Shown: positions 22,904-38,228 of the stretch, in pieces
How the letters are laid out: every line of letters starts with the position of its first letter
Position numbering within the stretch: position 1 is the first letter of the stretch
NCBI GenBank assembly: GCA_029204225.1
Contig: CM055098.1
Coordinates: 48,323,247 to 48,387,246, forward strand
Length of the DNA stretch: 64,000 nt
Source of the DNA: Diphasiastrum complanatum
Lineage: Eukaryota > Streptophyta > Lycopodiopsida > Lycopodiales > Lycopodiaceae
Direction of reading: 5' to 3'
Position numbers and translations under genes: made by a program
The notes under the pieces: model-generated
The model's input: the letters and a program-made list of their open reading frames with translations, nothing else
What the model was told of the DNA's origin: nothing
Database searches by the model: none

Positions 22904-23701
22904 CTAGTCTCCTAATCAAGGACTTGACACAAATGAAGGTTACTTCTATTGATTTGATTGAAGGTCTACCTTATCCCACTTCTTAGGGACCTGAAAAGAT
23001 CAGTAATAGACTTCCTATAAAGATCTAAGAATGATCTCTAACAAAATCAAATCATAGAATACTAGAAACAATGCACTTGCTTGATTGAAGTAGACAATAC
23101 TAGTAGAATTGCCCCTCTTTCTATAAAGAACATTAAAGCTTCCAAATGATCTGATCAAGAGTGAATTTCAGCAACCTAATATACTTCCAAAATCACTTGT
23201 AAAAGATCTAAATGGAACTTAATGAGGATGCAACACAATCTACTATCCAATCACAAGCAAAAAATGATCAAAATTGATGAAAAATTGATCTAATTTGGTG
23301 CATAAGTCAAGCAATGGTTGGACTGAACCTAAATCACTTTAGGAGGTGCCTACTACACCTTAGAACAGCCTTGAAGAGTCCCCAAAACTCTGATCTTCCC
23401 TCTCCTTGAATGCTAGAAAGCCTCCTCTATGAAATCACCTCCAAAACTCGCTTAGAAATCAATGCTTGGAGCAAGCAAAACTTGCTATCTTGGTAATGTG
23501 AATTGAATTCAACTTTGCCTCTGGTTTTAGACACCTAAACACCTGCAAATGAAGTCACACAACACCAATCTCCAATGTATTTGACTCACTTTGAGTTCTA
23601 GAATCAATACTAGATGCTAAGATCCAATCTACACAAGATTTAGATCAAAACTTGTGATCAAATTGAATGAAAACCAAGGATTTAGCTCATTTCAGCCTTT
23701 A

Positions 23702-23714
23702 GGCTCTGATACCA
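23702..23714 (-). other. Primer binding site, tRNA-iMet type
   Basis: Plus strand GGCTCTGATACCA abuts the 5' LTR with no spacer. The minus strand TGGTATCAGAGCC pairs with the initiator-Met tRNA 3' end. Confidence 0.95.
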
Positions 23715-24396
23715 TGTAAAAATTACAGCAAATAAGGATCCTAAAACACTTGAAATGATGAGGGAAACAATAAATTATGATTTCATAAGATTAGCACAAG
23801 TTGAACCATCAAAATCCATCAAAAATCTATGCTTGAACCTCACTAAATGGCCCAAATCCTTGAAGAAGACTTCACACGTGTGAAAGTACGGCCTCCCACA
23901 GTCTGAGTACTGTACACCAGGCCTACATTCAATCCTATAATCATTAGTAATCACAAGTACTCAAACAATTATGAACATAGAGAGCAATTGCACCATTATG
24001 AGAGAAAAATCATGAAATTGCTTGATTGATTTTGGTGAGATATCATCACCTATATATACATGATCCATCACGGTTTTGGGCAGGTATGAGTAGCCCTAAA
24101 CCTATCCCTAATGCTAATTTTGGTGGATATTTCATCCCTACCAAGTTAGGGTTGGAATCTTGGAGATCCCTCAACAATGCAAAAATTACCAAAAATAGCT
24201 CCTATTTTTTCTCCCTTGTATCTAAGCATAATTTGGACTCATTCCAAAGGTTCTAACACTTAGGTCTACTTGAGAACATCCTTATGAATGGAATCCTATG
24301 CTATTTGGCACGTGTGACAAGCCACATCATGACCATCTAACTATTTACAAGTCATATGACCAAAACTAGTCAAGCTAGAATTGTGAATTTTTAACA
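23715..24396 (-). repeat. 5' LTR of intact copia
   Basis: 682 bp; visually indistinguishable from 18239-18920, including the copy of CACACGTGTG at 23873-23882, at the same offset (158) from the LTR edge. It would carry the promoter reading leftward. Confidence 0.97.
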
Positions 24397-24401
24397 GAAG
24401 G

Positions 24402-24838
<437 letters not shown>

Positions 24839-24844
24839 TGTGTG

Positions 24845-25334
24845 TGTTATGGCCATATTCGGTTAAGGACCTGGAACAGTCCTAATACGGTAGACCGGCC
24901 CTCCAGTGTTCGAGATTATTGGTCACGCCTAGATTTTATTCCACATCGAGGCCTGTTGGTGACTAATGACCTTGAGAGGACCCAGACACTCTAATTGAGA
25001 CATATGGAGTAGTGCATGTGCGTGTGACTGATATAGACAGGAGGTATGCATGAAGAGCTGTGACCTATTTATAGTTGACCTGCATGGGGATTGCATGTGC
25101 TCATGCACTGGATCCTACTCACTATAAATTGAGGTAGTGATTATCCCATCAACAACTTGGTCTAAGTTACCTAATGAGCTCTTTTCCTCTTGTTGTCACA
25201 TTGGCATAGCTTGGGGGCTAGATCCAGGAGGATTCTCCAGGAGGGATCTAGGTTTGATTGGGTGGTTTTGCTCCATAGTCTCTCTTGTGTTTTCCTATCC
25301 TCATCTTAGGGGATTGTCCCCAGTGGTCTTTACA
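24845..25334 (+). repeat. 5' LTR of the LARD-like element
   Basis: It runs from TGTTATGGCC to GGTCTTTACA. It has an AT-rich CTATAAATTG box near 25122 and shares AGCTTGGGGGCTAGATC with the LTRs at 1-315 and 5481-6355. Confidence 0.92.
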
Positions 25335-25335
25335 T

Positions 25336-25348
25336 TGGTATCAGAGCC
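25336..25348 (+). other. Primer binding site, tRNA-iMet type
   Basis: TGGTATCAGAGCC lies one base after the LTR end. Confidence 0.92.
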
Positions 25349-28300
25349 CGACTAAGATGCAATTTTTGGATGGAATGGAGAGAAGTTCTACATCAAGTCG
25401 GAATTGGAACGCACTAGGATTCACATCCTAGTTGGAGTGCTGTTTTTTCAAGGAAAAATTGGGTTTGGATTCACTAATTCTTGTTTTGAGCATGCTTTTC
25501 AAACTTGGTGTAGAGTGCTCTTCTCCTTGTTTGATTTTATTGAGATGCTGTGAATTAGTGTGGAATTCATTTTTATTTTCTGAAGCCTTGAAATTTTTTT
25601 GTTTGAAGTAGAATGATCTGCATGTGTAGATCCACTTCCTTGTTCAAATCTGTTTTTTTGGATGAATAAATTGCATGAATCCATAGTGTTTTGGACAGTT
25701 GGATTCAAATTTGTAGCAGAATGTTTGTTGATAGATTGATGAGAAATCGATTTATCCTGTGTATATAAATTGATTGCTACTGGAAATCTTGAAATTTTTG
25801 GTTGCATGTGAGGATTTAAGGATTTATATGACTAATCCTCTTGTATTTCATGCAAACTGAAAAATGAAAACATGAAATGGATTTGGAAATTGAAAATTCT
25901 CTAGAAAAATAGATTAGGATAGAAAAAAGTGTTGCATGCAGTTAGAGACTTCTGTGAAACCTTTTTTTGGTTGATGCTTTCTTCCCATACCTCTGAACAA
26001 TGACGCTATTTTGTGCTATCAGTCATTGATCTGAAATCTTGACCTATGGGAACGGGTCTGTTGTTCCCTATCTGACTGTTAAACCTGTTTTTGGAGCCCT
26101 TGAAACCTGGAATTGCTGTTGATAATTGTGAGACAGCCGGTTCTTGCTTTGTACTATTTTTCTCAGAATTTGATTTGCATAAATGATGCAAATAGAAAAA
26201 TACCAGTGCAAAGAGCAGGTCAGGCTTTGCTTTGCCTGTAGCTCGGGATTTGAGGACTGTGGGTAAGGATATGTCTTGGTTTCAAGCTGCTGCTCGCCCT
26301 TCCTTCCAATTTATGTCTTTTTGATGAGAGTGAATATTTGAAAATCCTCTGCTTGGTGTTTTTCAGCAAATGGCACGTCCATCTGTGATCTGAAATTAGC
26401 AAGGGTAGGCCGTGATGCCAAATTCAGGTACTGATGAACTCTGGGGAAGAAGCCTTTGTCTGACCGGATATCAGCTGGACAAATTGGAAGCATGTGTGGT
26501 TATTCGCAGTGTTGAAGTAGGATAAATGCCTGCTGGTTTAGCCCCGCTGAAGGTCCGAGGTGGAGTGCAATCCCATTCCGTTCATGTATGTGGGAAAATC
26601 TCTCTCTCTCTCTCTCTCTCTCGTTGGAGGTCGCGGTTGGGCTGCCTCCCCTTTTGGGGAGATGGCGGCTCGAAAAGATCATAACTAAATTTTTTCTTCA
26701 TTGGTAAAGCCTATTTAGGGTATTTGGAGAGGTTATGAGATATAGATCAGAATCCCTCAATGGTATCTCATAAATTCCAAATCGAAAACCCTTAAAAGCT
26801 ATTTCTCTCTTGATTTTAAACCTCTACTTTTTACAAATTTCTTATATACGAGACAATTGGATTGAGATTCATATAATTCCTTCCAGTGTAGAACTAGGTT
26901 CTGAAGGACTGTTTAAGTTATATGAATTCATGCTTCCATTTTAGGTTTGTGAATATAGCTCAGAATCGATTGATGTTTCAATTGATTAAGTGGAATTTAG
27001 ACTTCCTGGACCCAATTTATTATCTCTATTAGATAGTTGATTATTGAGAGTAATATTTCTATTACTCGGGATAAGATATTTTATGATTTTAAGGAAAAAG
27101 TCCAGTTTGTAATAGTATAGAATACTCATTACTGACTTTTCGAATCTTTGATATCTTATACGTTGTCTCCTGGGAACTTTTTGATTGAAATTATGAAATT
27201 TCTTTTAAAAGGGAGAGAAGAAAATGATAGGAATAAGACTTTCATGGAATCAACCAGTTGCATAGATTTCTTTTGTGGAATCCAGTTTGTGTGCAATGGT
27301 GGAACTATCTAGTGGAATAGAGAAAATCTCTAGTGATTGTTTTGAATAATCTGGAACTAGAGTAATTTTGGGGGTTTTGAACTGTCAGATATTCATGAAT
27401 ATGGGAAGTAGTGGTAAAGATTAAATTAAGGTTCACTGATTGGCTACCAAGTACCATTTAGTTATGGATTGGATCAGTGAAATAAAGCTTTAATCTGAAC
27501 CTTTTGTCCAAAGATGTCTGTATAAGTCAGCCTAATCTTGGTTTGCACACTAAGACCTGAAGTAGGCTAAATGATTGAAGGAATTTTTTGTTGATAAAAG
27601 TATGATGGTTGGAAAACTTGTGTTGTGGAATTGTTCACTTCAGAGATTTCCCAGATATGTTATTTACTCAAGAGAAATAGAATTTTCTGTAGCTGAGTTA
27701 CAAGATTCTCAGTGATATATGTGAGTAACAAATGTGGATTTTGGAGGAATCTGCCAGATAATGATATATGTGTTTATGTACTGGGTCATAGTGGGATTTT
27801 TCTCATATATGCACGATTAATCTTGTTTGGATCTACTATGTATTCTTGGTTACTAAGGTTATCTAGTGCACTTAACCTAGTTGTTGAACATAGGCATGTG
27901 ATCAAGTATTGTTTTTGACAAATACTTGCAGAGTTAACAGATCCATTTTGATAGATCTATAGGTTAACTTAAAATTGATTTGGATATGGGTCTAAATGTG
28001 GTGTTGTACATGTATAGTTGAGATCTACACCTAGACATTTAAGATTTCTAAATCATGCACAATTAACTTGAGTAATTGATTTACTCCTGGGGAAGTAATT
28101 GGCAAAACAGACAATGTGAAGAGAATTCACTAGAAAACTGTTTGTTTTGTGTGTATTGCTTGTAAGACACATAATTTATGAGTCATTCAGATTCATTAGT
28201 TAATTGTGTGCATAGGATACTGAATTCTTGGATGAGTATTTCTCAGTTGGGAAATAGACTTGATTCATTAGTGATTGTATTCCTATGAGCTCAATTGGAT

Positions 28301-29487
28301 ACCGGATCCTAATGGTGCCAAGAATGGTAAACTGAATTTTGGGAATTCAGTAGAACTTTGAAATCTCTAGATGTTGTTCTAGGAGATTGTATAAAGTTTA
28401 TATTGTTAAAGATTAATGTTATAAAAGTCTTTAATTTTCTTGGTTGATTGTAGAATTTGGAACTCATAATCTGATTAAGAATCGGATTGGAAAAATATTA
28501 TTGGAATCCAAAGATTTTCCTTGTGGAAAAGATTTCAGAATGATTCTTATATTTCCTGAGTGGTATATTGTGCATATACTTCAGTATCTTTCAGTGATTA
28601 AGTGTGGGTTTAGAATCCTGAGTTATGATCGACGAGTCATAAGATTCTAAATGTTTATGATTGACGGATCATAAACTGATACTTAAAGATCATTTGAAGA
28701 TTATAAAGAAATATGAAGATTCTTAAAGATAATGAGTGATTCTTGATCAATTGGGAGAGTCAAGGATTTAGATCTGTTAGTTGAACTCTAAACTCCTTTA
28801 CTCCAGTGCATACTTGAGATTGTATGGATCTCACAGGCCTTTCCATTAAGTAATTGTTTACTTATGAAGAATTGCTTTCTTTATAGATTGTAGTCTATAA
28901 GTGCTTGTGTACAAAGTTCAGTCTGAATCTCTAGTTTTGTAGGAGACAGATAAATTTATTAAGATACAGATAGATGCTGATTTCTTGCATATGATGCTAG
29001 AAATGGGGCTGTTGACTCATTAGAGTAACTGCAGTACTCTGGTTTGAGTTATGATTGTCTGAGAGATGATGGATCTCCTAGAGATTTTAGATGACTTAAT
29101 TGTGATATTTTGATATTCTTAAAATATTTGTACCAAGAAGCCTTATTTTCTACAAGAAATTGACATGGAATTTCTTTAGCTTTTGGATTTGATTTCTGAA
29201 ATAAAGTAAAATCACCCAGTATTTCATGTAATTGGAATTACATGAAGGTGATGAGTATTTATTTTGGATAAGATCTATCCATTTGGAGGATTTATAGCTT
29301 AGTGTATCTTTTAGAATTTGAGTTAGTATTCATGAGTAGAGACAAGCAATATTTAAATTGTTGCATCTCTAAATATTTATTTAGATGGAAAAATCATACT
29401 AAGAATAATGGTTCATGAATAAGATTTGAAAGCTTAAGAAATAGTTTCATGTTTTTTTTTTTCCCGTTCTGAGGACAGAACCTATGT
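25349..29487 (+). other. Non-coding interior of the LARD-like element
   Basis: AT-rich sequence with stops throughout all frames and no recognisable retroviral domain. A (TC)12 tract lies at 26599-26622. The region looks like a long leader-derived sequence rather than a decayed pol gene, because no conserved motif survives although the LTRs are only about 3% diverged. Confidence 0.75.
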
Positions 29488-29500
29488 AAAGGAGGAAGAA
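29466..29500 (+). other. Conserved palindrome plus polypurine tract
   Basis: GTTCTGAGGACAGAAC (29466-29481) is an inverted repeat followed by AAAGGAGGAAGAA up to the LTR. The chromovirus has the same arrangement on the minus strand at about 55785-55820. Confidence 0.8.
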
Positions 29501-31780
<2,280 letters not shown>

Positions 31781-31789
31781 CCACACAGC

Positions 31790-33360
31790 CACAAGGAATC
31801 GCAGCAGCTCACCAGCCACAATTCGGGTCGAGCAAGCTGTCAAATCACCAAAGCAGTTCGATGCCACAGTGCTTGAGGGCTATGAAGAAGAAGATCTCTT
31901 TGAAGAAGAGGAATTACATGCACCTGCTCCACGCTAACCAGGGACAGTACCACCAGGTCCTTCTGCTGCTACCACCTCCACGATAGTAGATTCTGGTGAT
32001 GCTCTAGGTTTAGTCTCAAGCCTTGCGTAATTGATCTAGTCTATGTTGGATAAGAAAAAAGAAATGGAGCAACGCATCTCAGATATGGAATCTGAGAATA
32101 CAGTCATTAGCCAGAAAGTGAATTAGTTGGACAAAGAGTTGAAGATCGTCAAGCAGCATGAAGCTAAGTCTAAAGTTGAGAAGAAGAAGGCACAACAATT
32201 GGCTGTTCGCCTAGAAGACTATGTCAGTTCACTGCAAAATGCGCTTACAACCGCCCAACACCAAGTGGACAAGGTCGTGCAAGATGCAAAACAAAAAGTG
32301 TAGCTGCTCCAGGGTCAACTGCAGATGGCTGAACAAGATCGCACATGTCTCCAAGGTGAATTGGATGCGACAACCCTTGAGCATCATGCATATTTATAGA
32401 CGCAAATACATGATCATCCGGCAACTCCGATAGAAATCACATATTTGTTCAAAAAGGTTGAAACCTATAAAGTGGTCCTTCAAGGATTCCAAGGCCTCTT
32501 TGACAGATTCAAATGTACAACTTCAACTGAGTTGGAAAAGGCCAAAGCAACCATCAATGAATATGAAAAGGCTACCGCTCAGGTTTTGTAGTCCACCTCT
32601 CAAATTCTAGTTCGGTCATGTCGCAGTTATCCCCTCCGCACCAAGACGACACAACTATGGATACATGGTTAGATGTGGGAATGGACTAGGGTGGAGTCCC
32701 CAAAGTCACTGAAGAACAGCCAGTACCACAGACAACGCAAGTAGGTGCACCTTCATCAAGGACCACACCATTGTTCAGACAACCAATCAGTGTCGAGGAC
32801 TAGATCCAGAGCTTTTTAGCACAACATTCTCATGAGTCCCCGCGTGGTGGTTGGGTCATCAAGTTTAAGACCTCTGAAATTGAGGCCGACAAAGAATTGG
32901 ATAAGATACCCGCATTGGGGGAGCAGCCGGCTTGGAGAATTACAGTTTTTGAGAAGACTTCGGAATCCATCAGGAGTTATGTGGCCAGTCCTCACCAATT
33001 GTGCGTAGTTCCATACTACGTACCAATGTCGCGTAGAGTGGAAGGATTTGGGATTGGCCATGGACAAAATTACCATCCATACGCCAAACTGGCCAATCAT
33101 CTACCAACCATATAGTTGGAAGATCTCAGTGAACTTCCATTGAGCCCTACAAGCATACCAGCAGGAGTATATCCACTCTCCTGATCCCACAGTCAGGCAA
33201 ACGGCGCTGTTCGCAAAAGATCTCACTCTATTGGCGTCCGTTGCAACGCAATGGGATGATTGCTTTTCCACTTTGGCATTTGATCCGAATAAGCCAATGG
33301 TGTCAGATAGCATTAAGAATTAGCTGCCGATGGCCACAGAATATATTTTCATATAGCAAT
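31790..33360 (+). pseudogene. Unrecognised decayed coding region with coiled coil
   Basis: Frame one (about 31790-32591) has an acidic stretch (EGYEEEDLFEEEEL) and then a heptad-rich helix from ATG 32043 (MLDKKKEMEQRISDMESEN onward), ending at TAG 32589. Frame two starts at ATG 32618 (MSQLSPPHQDDTTMDTWLDV), continues through GGWVIKFKTSEIEADKELDK and ESIRSYVASPHQLCVVPYYV to about 33040, then shifts to a third frame (MDKITIHTPNWPIIYQPYSW) to about 33330. In-frame stops before 32830 are mostly TAG, at Gln-like positions. It ends just before a family-B LTR at 33556, so it may be a 3' accessory ORF of a Tat/Athila-like element. No domain is recognised. Confidence 0.5.
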
Positions 33361-33555
33361 GATGGGAGGCTCCTGGGAATCTCGATTCATAGCTTGGACA
33401 ACTTGAAAGTGGATCGCCAGAACCCACCATTGTTTTTTGTCGCACAACCTAGATTTCAATACTGCTCGACTCGATTTCATGAAAAAGGTGTAGTATCATT
33501 TAGTAAAGATTTGACGTGCTGCAAATAAGAGTCCACAGTAACTGTATCTTGTAGG

Positions 33556-34210
33556 TGTCATGGGACCACCACCAATTTTGGTCAGGGATACTATTGGAGG
33601 GTTTATGGATCCCAAGGCAACTCTAACCCTAGTTAATAAGTGAGAGGGGTTTGGCACCCTGAGTGTGTAAGTCCAACCCGATGATCACGTAGTTATCTGA
33701 TTAATTAGAAAGTCAATAAAAGGACTATAGGCCTTTTTGTGGTATTTTTAATGTCGCAGGGCCTAAATGTCAAATTAAGTGAATAAAGTTGGGTGATGTT
33801 GGCTGATTCTGATGAATCTCCAAGATACTCGACTAGAGCAACTCAAGAGCACCTCTCACCTTAGATTGAGGAGGTCTCTGAGAAGACGAGACAAACAAAG
33901 ACTAAGAGCCGAGAAATACTAGTTAGTAATGACAAGCAAGAACTGTGTAAGCCTCATGGTGAATCCCGAAAGATGGAATGACATGTATGAAGTAGTATTT
34001 TTAGGCAAAATAATTAATGCAAGTAGATCCCTCTTAAATAAAGTAGACTGAGCCACCTTTTGATGGTGACCTCTTGTGGAGAGTATTATTTCACTTGTAA
34101 TTTGTGTAGTGTGGAAATGCCACTAGGATGCCACCTAAGAAGCTCTCTTGCTTATTTAAGAGACTCCCTCTTTGAGAAGATGAGCTTTTTATGCATTGTA
34201 TCTACTCCAT
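33556..34210 (+). repeat. LTR family B, 5' portion, interrupted at 34211
   Basis: It starts TGTCATGGGACC, and 33780-34210 is the reverse complement of 15815-16256. It ends with GCCTC (34206-34210), where LTR family A begins. The early part has GGCACCCTGAGTGTGTAAG, which resembles the LTR at 37446 (GGCATCCTGCGTGTATAAG). Confidence 0.65.
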
Positions 34211-35030
34211 GTCCAAATGAGAAGAGCCTCTGTTGGAGAAAGAGGGGTGTGAGTGTGAGAAACTAAAACAACTCGAAAAGAAATGAACACAAAAAGAAGC
34301 GAACTCGAAACTCGAAAAAGAAACGAACTCGAACGAAAAGTGTTCGTGCACAACGGAGCAACAAAACATCAGAAAGATAATTTGTCGTGAACAGCTAGAC
34401 AAAGTATTTGTCGCGAATGATTCGCGAAGAGCTAGACTGAGCTAGACTGATAATCAGTCGCGAATTAGTCACGAAAGACAAGACTAAATAATGGTCGTGA
34501 ACAACTAGACTAATAATAATTCGCTAAGAACAGACTACCAGATTAAGCAATAAGAGAGTCAGACAAAATGTAGAAAAGCATAGCAATATTGACACAAATC
34601 AAAATGTGGAACAAACAAAGCTGTTATCATATTAAGTATAACAACATATACAGGTCAATAACATTGTTGAGCACAAGACAATAGCAGACAAAACTGCGTG
34701 CTCTACAAAGCTAATATAATCTATGAAAGGAATAAACCTATTAATAACAATACAAAGAATTGATGCGCGAAAGCATCTACTTTGTCTATCTCTGATAAGC
34801 TTCTGATGCTATTATGTTTGTTGCTTGTTTCTCTTACATAATTTCTCATACAAACGGTATTCAATATATATACATAATTTTACAGGTGTGCAGATGAAGA
34901 AAGTACAAAGTGGATGTGTTGTCTGTGGGAGATCGTGGGTGGCTGCTGTCATTGTCAAATTTGTTTTGCACAGTTGCATGGGATGAGCGTGAAAAGGTCG
35001 TGACGTCAGTCTTCGCTGAAATATGTGAAA
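34211..35030 (+). repeat. LTR family A, 5' portion
   Basis: It starts TGTTGGAGAAAG after GCCTC and is the reverse complement of about 9700-10532 for most of its length. A degenerate 34-38-bp repeat with GTCGCGAA and AGCTAGACT lies at 34375-34510. The inner end is lost near 35030. Confidence 0.7.
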
Positions 35031-35099
35031 ATATTGTAAAATTAAAATAATATTTAACTTAGAGATTCAAGTTTTGGGGTTTGTCCAAACTTGAGGTAG

Positions 35100-35690
35100 A
35101 CTAGTCTAGTAACCTTCCAAGTTGAGATTGGTCTTCTAAGTTCCTTAACTAGCATCCATCATGTTTGTGAGTCTTGTGCTTTGTCAAAGTCACCTAGACT
35201 ACGTTATACTAGATCTACAAAGTTTTTTCAAGTTGTACATTCGGATATTCATGGAATTACTACAATTAGCAATAGTGGAGCTAAGCTGTATGTAACTTTC
35301 ATTTATGATTTTAGTAGATTTTGTTGGATCTATCTACTAAAGAGCAAAGATGAAGTGTATGATGTCTTTGTGAAGCTCAAGAATGCAAGGGAAAACCAAT
35401 TTTCCACAAGGATCAAGTGATTGAGGAGTGACAATGGTGGTGAGTATATCTCGACCAAATTCAAGGCCTTTTGTGATGAGCATGGGGCCAAGAGGAAGTA
35501 CACAACTCCAAGGGCACCACAACAAAATGGAGTGGCTGAGAGGAAGAATAGAACTTGATGTGAAAGTGCCAAAGCCATGAGGTTAGGAGATAATCTTCCA
35601 AAACCATTTTGGGATCAAGCTTTGTTGTGTGCTAACTTTTTATGCAATAGGTGGCCGAGTGCTATATTAGATGGAAGGACTGTTGGACCC
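35100..35690 (+). pseudogene. Copia integrase fragment
   Basis: The frame encodes CESCALSKSP, then VVHSDIHG (first Asp), FIYDFSRFCWIYLL, an in-frame TGA at about 35418, [11 protein letters not shown] (second Asp), [13 protein letters not shown] (Glu) and a second TGA. It then runs AMRLGDNLPKPFWDQALLCANFLCNR and ends near 35690. Flanking protease and RT are absent. All three catalytic acidic positions remain despite the stops. Confidence 0.8.
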
Positions 35691-36129
35691 TTTTCGTGCC
35701 TCCCTAATCGGTGCGATCAAGAAAGGGCTTGGATCTCCAACCGGGTGAGTTATCGTGTAGTACGGGCATTGATCCAATGGGGAGGGGGTTAAGCTACGGA
35801 TCTAAACGGGATCTAAGCCTACCAAGGGTGTCAATCTTTAAAGGCATAAGATTTAGAGGTGGAATGGCTTAGATGAGGGGTGTGATGCTTGACTCTCTTT
35901 TTGGGTCTTTTTTGGGTTTTGGGTTTTGCTTGGATCCTCTTCTTGGATCTTGGCTTTTTGGTAAATTTTAGCCACCATGGCTTACATGAGATCCAAGCTT
36001 GCTTGATGGTGGTCTTTAGCTCCAATGCAGGGGGTGAGGTGGCAATACCTCTATGGTTTGGGTGAGATGGCACTAGTTGCGAGAATTGTTGCTTTAATAC
36101 AACTATTTTTGGCCCCCATGATCTCATTT
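35691..36129. other. No gene seen
   Basis: Unique-looking non-coding sequence between a copia scrap and a gypsy scrap. No repeat partner is recognised in the window. Confidence 0.4.
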
Positions 36130-37445
36130 GTATGAATGCAATCGTAGGATGCCAAGCTGTGACTGTTCTTTTTTATGATGGTTCCACACATAACTTCATA
36201 AATGTTATACTGGTGCAGAAGCTCAAGGCGGCTACCCCGCCAAGTAATCACTTGTATGTGGTAAAAATGGCGTCGGAGGAAGATTGACAAGCTTGGGATC
36301 AGCTTGTTCCTCAACTGCCACTTCAGATTCAAGATTATGTTGAACCGCTAGATTTTCATATCATGAATTTGGATAGCATAGACATAATCTTATTTTAAAA
36401 ACGAGTCTTTAAGAAAGGATTATGTTACACATACTATTTCCTTGCATAAGGGCTCGTTGGTTGAGCTAAAAGGTGATGTAAATATGCCTTTTGATCCTTT
36501 GCTTTCTGCTTTAGAAGTTGTCGAATATTTGGTTTATCTTTGTTTTTTGAAAGATGAAATTTATGTGGATAACCATGCAGTCCAGATCTAAATATTGATT
36601 TATCGCATTTGCCTTTGAATGTGTCTGTAAATAATCCCTTAAATGCTAACTCACCTAGAGGAATAATATTTAACAAACTTAGGCAAGAGTATAGAGATGT
36701 TTTTCCTAATAAACTCCCTGATGGTCTACCTCCCCAAAGGAGTGTTGACCATCAGATAGAGTTACTTTTTGGAAGCCAGCCTGTATCTCTTTTTCCATAC
36801 AGGGTTAGCATCAAGGAAGAGGATGAAATTTCTAAGCAATTACAAGAACTCCTTAGGATGGGCCACATTCGGCCTAGTAAGCCCCCTTGGAGAGTATCAA
36901 TCCTTTTAGTTAGTAAAAAGAATGTCGGCACACGTTTGTGTGGTGACTTTAAAAAGTTAAATGATTTAACCATCAAGAACATATATCCCTTACCTAGATC
37001 CTATGGATCGTCTAAATGGAGCTAAGTATTTCTCCAAGATTGATCTTAGATCAGGTTACCATCAGATAAGGATTAGGAACAAAGATGTTCCTAAGACTGG
37101 ATTTTGATCCAAGTATGGCCATTATGAGTTTTTAGTGTTACCTTTTGGACTCACGAATGCGCCTGTCACTTTCCAGCAGATGATGAACGATATTCTTCGT
37201 CTATATCTGGGAAAGTTTGTCATGGTGTATTTGGACGACATATTAATTTATAGTCGGACCCTTGAGGAGCATGAAGAGCATCTTCGTGTTGTCTTGGATC
37301 TTCTAAGGCAAGAAAAGCTCTATGCTAAGGAGTTGAAATGTGAGTTCTTCCAGACTAAACTCAAATACTTGGGCCATGTCATATCGGATAAAAGTCTTGA
37401 AATCGATTATGACAAAGTTCGTAAGGTACGAGAATGGCCGAGATC
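36130..37445 (+). pseudogene. Gypsy protease and reverse transcriptase fragment
   Basis: A retropepsin relic with [10 protein letters not shown] lies near 36180. A frame from 36609 encodes the pre-RT and RT start (YRDVFPNKLPDGLPPQRSVDH, then PPWRVSILLVSKK and [14 protein letters not shown]). After a frame change at about 37015 come [18 protein letters not shown], an in-frame [21 protein letters not shown] and the catalytic YLDDILIYS (near 37225). Similarity ends at VREWP near 37440, exactly where an LTR starts. It is closest to the chromovirus RT at 57.1-58.1 kb. Confidence 0.85.
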
Positions 37446-38228
37446 TGTTGGGGGTATTCCCAACAAAGTGTAAATAAATAAAATCCTCCAATAAAATGTG
37501 TTGCGAGGGCATGGCATCCTGCGTGTATAAGCCCATGGCCCAATGAGCACGCAATTAAAGTTATAAATAAAATAAACTTGACTTGGGCCTTGGAATTAAA
37601 ATAAAACTAGAGGCCCAATGTCATTTTTAAACTTAGAAATTACTTTTTTGAGTTGGGTCCAAATTGGGACTCACATGAATCTTGTGATTTCTTATGTACT
37701 TTTTGTGGGCCCTTGGATCAAGTTAGGTCCAAGATGAATGGATAGGATCATTGTGAATATTAGCCAATAAGATTGAGGGGCAAGGGCCTTCCCCATTTTA
37801 TAAAAAGGCACCATTTGTACACTATTTTCATGCTTAATGAGAAGGAGGAAACTCTACCATTTTTGGAAGAGAAGCATTCTCATTTGCTATTCACTACTTG
37901 CTATTGCTCTTGATTGTGTTTTCCATTGCTTTCTATTTCCATGTTTATTGTTTGCCATAGTGAATGTTTTTCCATTAGCAAGCATAAGGAGCATTTGAGC
38001 TGACCTCCACCCTCGCTCTCTATCTCTCTCTTTCTCTTCCCTTCTCAATCTCTTCTTCTCCATTCCTTCTCTTCAACCCAAAACCATGATGAATGTTAGT
38101 GTAGAGGAGTAGAGTTAAAGAGGAGTAGTATAGTGGTGAGTAGAGTTAAGGAAGAAAGTAGAAAATTAACTGAAAGTAGCATCTATGCATAGTTAGGCAC
38201 CTATCCAGCGATCTAACCTTTGTTGACA
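37446..38228 (+). repeat. Probable LTR of the gag-protease element
   Basis: It begins with the inverted repeat TGTTGGGGGTATTCCCAACA immediately after the broken RT, and probably ends at TTTGTTGACA before GGCGCTGTA, a weak match to a Tat/Athila primer site. Internal features resemble LTR family B. The right boundary is uncertain and no partner LTR was found in the window. Confidence 0.5.

Larger units (their letters stand above)
18239..24396 (-). mobile_element. Intact, young Ty1/copia LTR retrotransposon
   Basis: The 6158-bp element has 682-bp LTRs (18239-18920 and 23715-24396) that look identical wherever I compared them. The target duplication is GAAGG (18234-18238 and 24397-24401). The tRNA-iMet primer site is next to the 5' LTR, a purine-rich tract (GTGAGGAGGAG on the minus strand) is next to the 3' LTR, and there is one uninterrupted 1322-codon gag-pol frame. 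All hallmarks of an autonomous, recently inserted element are present. It sits inside the LTR of an older minus-strand element. Confidence 0.97.
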
